This document shows positions 35,094 to 41,206 of a stretch of 41,206 bases of DNA, piece after piece (position 1 is the stretch's first letter; each line of letters opens with the position of its first letter). This DNA comes from Acidiferrobacter sp. (GTDB lineage Bacteria; Pseudomonadota; Gammaproteobacteria; Acidiferrobacterales; Acidiferrobacteraceae). The notes under the pieces are model-generated. The model was given only the letters and a program-made list of their open reading frames with translations. It did not search any database and was not told where the DNA came from. The stretch spans positions 1-41,206 of the forward strand of contig DAIDMD010000144.1 in NCBI GenBank assembly GCA_027449165.1. The letters run 5' to 3'. The position numbers were made by a program, and so were the translations under genes.

Positions 35094-36845
35094 TCATTCG
35101 CCCGCGGCCTGATCCCCGTCGCCGTTCATGTGGTCGACCAGGGCCTGGAGCGTGCGGGCATCGCGCGCCCCCATCACCTGCGCCGAATGGTTCTTGAGGT
35201 CGGCGACCGAGCTTTCGCGCACGATCTTCTTGATCTCGAGGAGCGCCGACGGGTGCATGCTGAACTCGCGCAGGCCAAGGCCCAGCAGCAGGCGCGTATA
35301 GCGGGTGTCGCCGGCCATCTCGCCGCACATGGCGACCGGTATCCCTTGCTTGTCGGCGGCGTCTATCGTCATGGCGATGAGCCTCAGAACGGAAGGGTGC
35401 AGCGGGTCGTAGAGATAGTTCACCGTGTCGTCGACGCGATCGATCGCGAGCGTGTATTGGATGAGGTCGTTGGTCCCGATCGACAGGAAATCGAGGTGGG
35501 CCGCGAAAAGGTCGGCCGAGACGGCCGCCGCAGGGACCTCGATCATGCCGCCTATCGGGATATTCGCGTCGAAGCCGATGCCGTTTCGGCGCAATTCCTC
35601 CTGGATCTCGCGCACGAGCTCCACGACGCGCGAGATTTCGTCTAAGTTGGACAGCATGGGGATCATCAGGCGCACATTCCCGAAGGCCGAGGCCCGCAGA
35701 ATCGCGCGCAACTGGACCTTGAAGAGCGCGAGTTCCTGGAGGCACAGGCGCACCGCGCGCAATCCGAGCGCCGGGTTGACGGCGGTCGTCGGCAGATCGA
35801 TATCGGCGCGCTTGTCGGCCCCCAGATCCAGCGTCCGGATCGTGACCGGCCGTCCGGGGAGCTCGCGTATCACCTTGACGTAGGCCGCGAATTGCTCCTC
35901 CTCGTCGGGCGGCGTCTTGCGGTTCATGAACAAGAACTCGGTCCGGTAAAGCCCGATGCCGCCCGCGAGGACCTGATGGACCCCGGCCATGTCCTCGGGA
36001 AGCTCGATATTGGCGAGCAGCTGCACGGCGATGCCGTCGCGGGTTACGGCCTCGCTCGTCCGCAGCGCCTCCAGCTCGTGCTGCAGCCGGGCGATCTTGC
36101 GGGCGCGTTTTTCGTATTCGGCGACCACGATCCGGTCCGGGGCGACGAACAGGACCCCGCGCTTGCCGTCGACTATGAGTTCGTCGTCGTTGTCGATGTA
36201 GCGGGTCGCCCCATGGACCGCGACGATGGCCGGGATCCCGAGGCTGCGCGACAGGATGGCCGTGTGGGAAATCGGTCCGCCGAGGTTCGTGATGAACGCG
36301 GTGATGCCCTTGTTCTTCAGGGCCACCGTATCGGCCGGCGCGAGGTCGTTGGCGACCACGACCCGTCCCTCCAGCTCCTCCGGGAGCGGCTCGTCCCCGC
36401 GGCCGTCCGGGTTCAGAAGATGGCGCAGTACCCGCTCGACCACCTGCGTCACGTCGACCTTCTTGTTGCGCAGATACGGGTCTTCCATGGCCTCGAACAC
36501 CGCGACCAGGCGGTCGCTCTGGGTCTTTAGCGCGAACTCGGCGTTCCACTGGTTGCCGCGGATGTCCTTGATCGGCGCCTCCGACACCATCGTATCGTTC
36601 AGGATGAGGAGATGGGTGTCTATGAAGCTCGCCGCCTCGACGGGCGCATCCGGCGGGATGTGGTCGCGGATGCCGCTCAGTTCCTGGCGGGTGCTCTCGA
36701 CGGCCGTCAGGAAACGGCGGACCTCGTTTTCCACGAGCTCGGCCGGCACGACGTATTCGGGGATCTTGAGGCGCTCGCGCCGGAGCACGTAGGCGCGGCC
36801 GATCGCGATCCCGTTGCTGACCCCTTTTCCGTGAAGCGCCAGCAT
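35094..36845 (-). CDS. ptsI: PTS enzyme I (phosphoenolpyruvate-protein phosphotransferase)
   Basis: The protein has 583 residues. EI takes phosphate from phosphoenolpyruvate onto His194 (GGPISHTAILSR) and passes it to HPr. The PEP-binding barrel has GIGLYRTEFLFM, IRTLDLGADKR, SIGTNDLIQYTLAIDR and the conserved Cys in AMCGEMAGD. It has no N-terminal GAF domain, so it is not of the PtsP (nitrogen) type. The start overlaps the ptsH stop by one base. With no sugar permease in the cluster its role is probably regulatory. Confidence 0.96.
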   Translation of the reverse strand: MLALHGKGVSNGIAIGRAYVLRRERLKIPEYVVPAELVENEVRRFLTAVESTRQELSGIRDHIPPDAPVEAASFIDTHLLILNDTMVSEAPIKDIRGNQWNAEFALKTQSDRLVAVFEAMEDPYLRNKKVDVTQVVERVLRHLLNPDGRGDEPLPEELEGRVVVANDLAPADTVALKNKGITAFITNLGGPISHTAILSRSLGIPAIVAVHGATRYIDNDDELIVDGKRGVLFVAPDRIVVAEYEKRARKIARLQHELEALRTSEAVTRDGIAVQLLANIELPEDMAGVHQVLAGGIGLYRTEFLFMNRKTPPDEEEQFAAYVKVIRELPGRPVTIRTLDLGADKRADIDLPTTAVNPALGLRAVRLCLQELALFKVQLRAILRASAFGNVRLMIPMLSNLDEISRVVELVREIQEELRRNGIGFDANIPIGGMIEVPAAAVSADLFAAHLDFLSIGTNDLIQYTLAIDRVDDTVNYLYDPLHPSVLRLIAMTIDAADKQGIPVAMCGEMAGDTRYTRLLLGLGLREFSMHPSALLEIKKIVRESSVADLKNHSAQVMGARDARTLQALVDHMNGDGDQAAGE

Positions 36846-37114
36846 CAGGCGTCTTCCCCGAACCGCTGTTCGATCAGTCGGTGCAGGGCGCGGCCGGCCT
36901 CGTCCTCGTCGCGGCCCTCGGCGCAGATCTTCAGGATCGAGCCCTGGCCGGCCGCGAGCATCATGATGCCCATGATGCTCTTGCCGTTGACGCTGCGCCC
37001 GTCGCGACTCACCGTGATGGCCGACTCGAAGGACGAGGCAAGGCTCACGAGCTTCGCCGACGCCCGGGCATGCATGCCAAGCTTGTTGACGATGACGACC
37101 TCAATGCACTTCAT
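36845..37114 (-). CDS. ptsH: HPr-family phosphocarrier protein
   Basis: The product has 89 residues. His15 (NKLGMHARASAKLV), the EI phosphorylation site, and Ser46 (VNGKSIMGIMML), the HPr kinase site, fall at the classic positions when the ATG at 37114 is used; an upstream ATG at 37126 would shift them and has no ribosome site. The presence of Ser46 together with hprK nearby implies dual phosphorylation. It overlaps the IIA gene by 14 bases. Confidence 0.95.
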   Translation of the reverse strand: MKCIEVVIVNKLGMHARASAKLVSLASSFESAITVSRDGRSVNGKSIMGIMMLAAGQGSILKICAEGRDEDEAGRALHRLIEQRFGEDA

Positions 37115-37523
37115 GTCGCGCGTCATCCAGGAGACAAAATTCGGTGGCGCAGACGATGCCCTCCATGCCGCCGCTCAGGGCCTTGCCGATCAGGTCGTCG
37201 AGCGGGAGGTCGCGATAGTTCAATACGCGAATCAACATGGGCAGATTGAGCCCGGTGACGAGCTCTACCTTGTGGCGGGCCAGCAGCCGGCAGGCGACGT
37301 TGATGTGGGTGGCCCCGTAGATATCGGCGAGGATCAGCACGCCGCTGCCTTGGTCGATCGCCCGGATCGCCTGGGAGAGCGCGGCCGCCAGTTCGTCCGG
37401 GGGGGTCTCGTAGTGCACGGGAAAGGTCGCCAGTGCCGGCGGGCGCTGGCCCAGAACGTGGTCGACCGCCTCGAGGAGGCCGAAGGCCACGTCTTTTTGC
37501 GCCAAAACCAAAAGTCCGATCAT
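37101..37523 (-). CDS. PTS IIA(Man)-type protein lacking the active-site His
   Basis: The protein has 140 residues with the mannose-family IIA fold. The N-terminal strand reads MIGLLVLAQKD, where family members have a THG motif; the phosphorylated His is Gln9 here. The partner motif around Asp67 is kept as LADIYGATHIN, but His73 replaces the usual Pro. The remainder (GLNLPMLIRVLNYRDLPLD, GGMEGI) is well conserved, so the gene is not decaying. A Met-rich upstream extension to 37550 lacks a ribosome site. If the assignment is right, it cannot accept phosphate at the normal residue and may sense HPr state by binding only. Confidence 0.85.
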   Translation of the reverse strand: MIGLLVLAQKDVAFGLLEAVDHVLGQRPPALATFPVHYETPPDELAAALSQAIRAIDQGSGVLILADIYGATHINVACRLLARHKVELVTGLNLPMLIRVLNYRDLPLDDLIGKALSGGMEGIVCATEFCLLDDARHEVH

Positions 37524-37623
37524 GAAACCCTTTGACCTCCGTTCCGCCATGATTGTCGCCGTCCGCGTCCGCGTTCGCCGCCGGGGCCGTCGGCCCCGGG
37601 GCCCGTACGGTTCGGGACGCCAG

Positions 37624-38487
37624 TTACGTCACCCCTTCGGTGAGCTCCCGATGCCGGATCTGGGTGTTTATGCCCTGCTTGCGAAAATGGGCCGCGAGTC
37701 TTTCGGCCAGATACACCGACCGGTGCTGTCCGCCCGTGCAGCCGATCGCGACCGTGAGGTAGCTGCGGTTCTCCTGTTCGAAGCCCGGCAGCCAGCGCGC
37801 CAGAAAATCCGCGATGTGCTCCTGCATCGCCGCGACCTCGGGGTGGCGCTCCAGAAAGGCCGCGACCGCCGGGTCCCGCCCGGTCAGGGCGCGCAGGCCC
37901 TGTTCCCAGTAGGGGTTGGGGAGGCAGCGGACGTCGAAGACGTAGTCGGCGTCGAGCGGCGTGCCGTGCTTGAAGCCGAAAGACTCGAACAGCAGGGTGA
38001 TGCCCTGTGTGCTCGCGCCGCGCGCGAATTCGTAGACGAGCTGCCGCAGCTGCTGGGCGCTCGTGTGGGTCGTGTCGATGCGGCGCGTGCACGACATCGA
38101 CAGCGGCTCGAGCAGGGCCTTCTCGAGCCGTATGCTCTCCAGAAGCGGGGTCTTGGTATCCGTCAAGGGGTGTCTGCGGCGCGTCTCCTTGAACCGCTTC
38201 ATGAGCACCGCCTCGTTGGCCTCGAGGAATATGATCCGGTAATCGACGCCGAGGGCGCGAAGCTTTTCCAGGTTCATCGGCGCCGCGTCGAGAAACAGCC
38301 GGTTGCGGGCGTCGATTCCGACGGCGATGTCGGAGAACTCCGCGCGCATGCCGTCCATTTGGTGGGCGAAATGGGGGAGCAGCGCGGCCGGCAGGTTGTC
38401 GATGCAGTAGAAGCCGACATCCTCGAGCGCCTGGAGCGCGATGCTCTTTCCGGACCCGGACAGGCCGCTTATGATGATGAAGCTCAT
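37624..38487 (-). CDS. rapZ: RNase adapter protein RapZ
   Basis: The protein has 287 residues. An N-terminal P-loop ATPase domain (GLSGSGKS, 8-15; DVGFYCIDNLP) is followed by a C-terminal RNA-binding domain with GCTGGQHRSVYLAERL. In enterics RapZ directs RNase E to the sRNA GlmZ and so tunes glucosamine-6-phosphate synthase. Whether a GlmY/GlmZ pair exists here is unknown. The start overlaps the hprK stop (ATGA), and about 100 bases separate it from the IIA gene. Confidence 0.95.
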   Translation of the reverse strand: MSFIIISGLSGSGKSIALQALEDVGFYCIDNLPAALLPHFAHQMDGMRAEFSDIAVGIDARNRLFLDAAPMNLEKLRALGVDYRIIFLEANEAVLMKRFKETRRRHPLTDTKTPLLESIRLEKALLEPLSMSCTRRIDTTHTSAQQLRQLVYEFARGASTQGITLLFESFGFKHGTPLDADYVFDVRCLPNPYWEQGLRALTGRDPAVAAFLERHPEVAAMQEHIADFLARWLPGFEQENRSYLTVAIGCTGGQHRSVYLAERLAAHFRKQGINTQIRHRELTEGVT

Positions 38488-39431
38488 GGAGATTTCATGG
38501 CCAGACTCTGCCGGCGCATGAAGTCCTCGAGGGCGTTGATGCCTCGGCGCCGCAGGATGTGGCCGCGGGTCGCGACCTCGACGAGGACCGCGAGGTTGCG
38601 GCCGGGGGCCACGAACAGCGCGACCTCCGCCACCTCGATGCCGAGGATGGAGCGGGTCTTCTGCTCGGCCTGCAGCCGGTCTATGCCTGATTGCGGGTTC
38701 GATGCGTAGTCTTTGAGGCGCACGATCAGGTGGAGGGTCTTTTCGTGACGCACCGCGGTCTCGCCGAACATGGCGCGGACGTTGAGGATCCCGAGCCCGC
38801 GGACCTCCAGGAAATCGCACAGCATGTCGGGGCAGCGGCCCTGGAGGGCGTCGGGGCCGATCCGAAAGAACTCGCAGGCGTCGTCGGCGATCAGCCGGTG
38901 GCCGCGGCTCAGAAGTTCGAGCGCCAGTTCGCTTTTTCCGATCCCGCTCTCGCCCGTCAGAAAGACCCCGAGCCCCATGACCTCCATGAAGACCCCGTGC
39001 AGTATCTCGCGCTCGGCGAGCGCGCCGGCCAGGTAGTACTGGAGATCGTGGATGACGCGCGGGCTCGGCAGCGAGGAGCTAAAGAGCGGCATGGCCATGG
39101 CGTCCGCGGCTTGCAGCATCTCGTCTGAGATCTCCTGATCGTTGGCGACGATCACGATGGCCGACGAGGGCGAGCCGAAGAGTTCGGCCAGCGCCTGCTC
39201 GCGCGCCGCCGGGGTGATGTGCTCGTAGAGGTAGGCGGTCTCGTTGGCGCCGATCACCTGGACGCGATTGGGGTGCACGAAGTTGAGGTGCCCGACGAGC
39301 GCCATCCCCGGAAACCGGGCCGTGGCGAGCTCCAGCAGGCGGTTGGCGCCCGCCTTCCCGGAGCGCCACGTAAGCTTCAGGGTCTCGCGTTGAGCCTCGT
39401 ACACGTCCTGCGCCGTCAATATGGTACTCAT
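38484..39431 (-). CDS. hprK: HPr kinase/phosphorylase HprK
   Basis: This 315-residue bifunctional enzyme phosphorylates HPr on Ser46 and removes the phosphate. The P-loop GESGIGKS is at 160-167 and the family signature LEVRGLGILNVRAMFG follows. His145 (ILHGV) and the ADDACEF motif are also in place. The ATG has AAGAGG upstream. Proteobacterial HprK occurs with regulatory PTS proteins, as here. Confidence 0.96.
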   Translation of the reverse strand: MSTILTAQDVYEAQRETLKLTWRSGKAGANRLLELATARFPGMALVGHLNFVHPNRVQVIGANETAYLYEHITPAAREQALAELFGSPSSAIVIVANDQEISDEMLQAADAMAMPLFSSSLPSPRVIHDLQYYLAGALAEREILHGVFMEVMGLGVFLTGESGIGKSELALELLSRGHRLIADDACEFFRIGPDALQGRCPDMLCDFLEVRGLGILNVRAMFGETAVRHEKTLHLIVRLKDYASNPQSGIDRLQAEQKTRSILGIEVAEVALFVAPGRNLAVLVEVATRGHILRRRGINALEDFMRRQSLAMKSP

Positions 39432-39520
39432 GGCACCTCTTGGTCCCCGCTGCGCCGCCAGCCCCCGGACACCCCTTTAACCGCTTGCCCCGAGGGCCCA
39501 TGCCGGACCCTGGTCCGCCC

Positions 39521-39549
39521 AGTATATAGGTCCGCGCCGGGAGGGGCGA
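39521..39549 (-). promoter_or_regulatory. Weak candidate promoter of hprK-rapZ-pts
   Basis: On the minus strand a good -10 TATACT (39526-39521, 5 of 6) has a poor -35 TCGCCC (39549-39544) 17 bases upstream. It would give an 80-base leader before hprK and would separate the pts genes from rpoN-hpf. Confidence 0.3.
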
Positions 39550-39585
39550 GACGCCCGCGGCCGGCCTTGGCGGCGGCGCCGGACC

Positions 39586-39885
39586 TCACCCCGGGCGGTG
39601 CTGGCCCGTGACCTTTTCCTTATGGCGGAGAACCTGCCGGTCCAGTTTGTCGGTGAGCAAATCGATGGCGGCATACATATCCTCGCCGGCCGCGTCCGCG
39701 TGGATGATCGTGCCCTTGGTGCGGATGTTGGCCTCGGCGCTGTAGCGCTTTTTCTCCACATGCAAGACGATGTCCGCACTGATGGCGTGGTCAAAATGGC
39801 GCTGGATGCGCCCGACCTTCTCGAGGGCGTAATCGCGCAAGGGCGGGGTGATCTCTATTTGCTGTCCGCTGACCGTGATATCCAT
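39586..39885 (-). CDS. hpf: Ribosome hibernation-promoting factor, short form
   Basis: This 99-residue protein binds the 30S decoding centre and promotes inactive 100S dimers in stationary phase. It begins MDITVSGQQIEITPPLRDYALEK (in part) and keeps the basic HVEKKRYSAEANI and DMYAAIDLLTDKLDRQ segments of short HPF/YfiA proteins. AAGGGAA precedes the ATG. It lies 20 bases after rpoN, the usual gammaproteobacterial order. Confidence 0.95.
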   Translation of the reverse strand: MDITVSGQQIEITPPLRDYALEKVGRIQRHFDHAISADIVLHVEKKRYSAEANIRTKGTIIHADAAGEDMYAAIDLLTDKLDRQVLRHKEKVTGQHRPG

Positions 39886-39905
39886 GGGATTCCCTTTTGT
39901 TTGGG

Positions 39906-41206
39906 TTAGACGAGCGACCTGCGTTGACTGGATGGCGGGATGCTGAGCGATTCCCGGTATTTGGCTATGGTCCTCCGTGCGATGTTGATGCCTTGCTCCA
40001 AGAGCATATCGGCGATCTTGCTGTCGCTGATCGGCCGTTCCGGCGGCTCGGCCTCGATGATCTTGCGGATGAGCGAGCGGATCGCGGTCGCCGAGCAGGT
40101 CCCGCCATCGGCGGTGCCGACGTGGCTCGAGAAAAAGTACTTGAGCTCGAATATGCCCCGCGGCGTCATCATGTACTTGTTGGTCGTGACCCGCGAGACC
40201 GTGGATTCGTGCATCCCGACCTCGTCGGCGACGTCGTGCAGCACCAGCGGCCGCATGGCCTCCGGCCCGTGATCGAAGAAGCCGCGTTGGCGGTCGACGA
40301 TGACCCGTGCCACCTTGAGCAGGGTCTCGTTGCGGCTTTGCAGGCTCTTTAGGAACCAGCGCGCCTCCTGGAGATGGTCGTGCAGAAAGCGGTCCTGCGC
40401 GGACCCGCGTCCCCGTTGGATCAGGTGTTCGTAATGGCTGTTGATCCGCAGCCGCGGCATGGCCGCCACGTTGAGGTCGGCGCGCCAGCTCCCGCGCCGC
40501 TTCTTGACCAGGATCTCCGGTACGACATAGGCGTCGGGCGAACTCGACACGTGCGATCCCGGCCGGGGATTGAGGCCCTTCAGCAGGATCATGGCGTGTC
40601 CCAGGGTCTCCGAATCCAGGCGCGTCAACCGCTTGATCTCCTTGAAGTCGCGCTGACCCAGCAGTTTCAGGTGGACGGGGTCGGCAAGCAGCCGCGCGGC
40701 ATCCCGGTAGGGTGTCGCCGGATCCAGGCGGCGCAACTGCAGGTCGAGACATTCGCCCAGGTTACGCGCGGCGACCCCGACCGGATCGAAGTTCTGGACC
40801 TGGTGCAAGACCGCCTCGACCTCATCTGCGCCCAGATCGAGGTTCGGGAGGGTCGCGAGGACGTCGTCTATGCCCCCCACGAAGTAGCCGTCTTCGTCGA
40901 TCGCGTCGATGAACGCGATGGCGATGAGCCGGTCACGATCCGAAAACGGGGTCATCTGGAGCTGCCAGAACAGGTGCTCCCTGAGGCTTGTAGGGCGGCT
41001 GTTGCGGGCCTCGAAATTGGTGTCGTTGTCCTCGTCGCCGCTCCCGGAACCGGAGGGCGCCGCCTCATAGCCGTTTTCCCAATCGAGTTCCGCGGGATCC
41101 TCGCCGCCGTCGCCGTCGTCCCCGGACCCGTCCGCGGACTCCGGTTCGGGCGCCGCCTCGCCGTCCGCGGACCCCGTGTCCTCGCCTTCGGCGGGGTCGC
41201 TCTCCT
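39906..41206 (-). CDS. rpoN: RNA polymerase sigma-54 factor RpoN, 5' end cut by window
   Basis: The frame is open to the window edge, giving the last 433 residues; the N-terminal activator-interaction region is outside. It contains the core-binding domain (LREHLFWQLQMTPFSDRDRL in part), the DNA-binding helix-turn-helix (HESTVSRVTTNKYM) and the RpoN box ARRTIAKYRE near the C-terminus. Between about residues 1 and 60 of the visible part lies a very acidic, low-complexity linker rich in Asp, Glu, Gly and Ser (region II). Sigma-54 directs promoters with -24/-12 elements and needs AAA+ activators. It heads hpf and probably the pts genes. Confidence 0.95.
   Translation of the reverse strand, partial: ESDPAEGEDTGSADGEAAPEPESADGSGDDGDGGEDPAELDWENGYEAAPSGSGSGDEDNDTNFEARNSRPTSLREHLFWQLQMTPFSDRDRLIAIAFIDAIDEDGYFVGGIDDVLATLPNLDLGADEVEAVLHQVQNFDPVGVAARNLGECLDLQLRRLDPATPYRDAARLLADPVHLKLLGQRDFKEIKRLTRLDSETLGHAMILLKGLNPRPGSHVSSSPDAYVVPEILVKKRRGSWRADLNVAAMPRLRINSHYEHLIQRGRGSAQDRFLHDHLQEARWFLKSLQSRNETLLKVARVIVDRQRGFFDHGPEAMRPLVLHDVADEVGMHESTVSRVTTNKYMMTPRGIFELKYFFSSHVGTADGGTCSATAIRSLIRKIIEAEPPERPISDSKIADMLLEQGINIARRTIAKYRESLSIPPSSQRRSLV

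Noticed and set aside
39586-40752. 388-codon minus-strand frame ending in hpf
   Set aside because: The N-terminal 290 codons are a shifted reading of rpoN; hpf begins at 39885 with its own ribosome site.
1-41206. CRISPR arrays, tRNA or rRNA genes
   Set aside because: No spaced direct repeats of CRISPR type and no cloverleaf or rRNA-like segment was noticed on reading. A tRNAscan or similar run would be decisive.

Overview
The window is a GC-rich stretch (roughly two thirds G+C by eye) of a bacterial chromosome, densely packed with housekeeping genes. The gene orders are those of Gammaproteobacteria: miaB-ybeZ-ybeY-corC-lnt, leuS-lptE-holA, nadD-rsfS-rlmH, maf(yhdE)-rng-yhdP-nit-tldD and rpoN-hpf-hprK-rapZ-IIA-ptsH-ptsI. 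My best guess is a deep-branching, chemolithotroph-like gammaproteobacterium such as Acidiferrobacter. That is inference; no marker gene here proves it.

Left part (1-11 kb): mostly single genes and short units. It holds a Kch-type K+ channel with an RCK domain, a conserved hypothetical protein on the minus strand, an aromatic/His-rich lipoprotein, a small exported protein, a CnoX-like thioredoxin-fold protein, an nrtR-nadA NAD-biosynthesis unit divergent from a Nudix hydrolase, an Fe/Mn superoxide dismutase, a Mip/FkpA-type prolyl isomerase ending in a strong terminator, and an OsmC-like protein. A gene-poor 630-bp gap follows; it carries what looks like the decayed right end of an IS200/IS605-type (tnpB-type) element. 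Next is an orphan proteasome-like Ntn hydrolase.

Middle part (11.1-32.6 kb): an almost uninterrupted co-directional run of 17 genes, miaB to pmbA, in which most neighbours overlap by 1-43 bases. It covers tRNA modification, ribosome maturation and silencing (ybeY, rsfS, rlmH), envelope lipids and lipoproteins (lnt, lptE, yhdP), leucyl-tRNA charging, the replication clamp loader, proline and NAD synthesis, RNase G and the TldD/TldE protease pair.

Right part (32.6-41.2 kb): a hypothetical gene, a stand-alone dihydrolipoamide-dehydrogenase-like enzyme and a small WYL-like protein. On the minus strand lies the regulatory PTS cluster rpoN (cut by the window edge)-hpf-hprK-rapZ-IIA(Man)-ptsH-ptsI. 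No sugar permease is present, and the IIA protein lacks the normal phosphorylatable histidine.

I see no CRISPR array, tRNA, rRNA or intact transposase. The signals most worth a second look are the IS605/omegaRNA-like relic upstream of the proteasome-like gene, the His-less IIA(Man) protein, the nrtR-nadA unit and a set of apparently leaderless starts.
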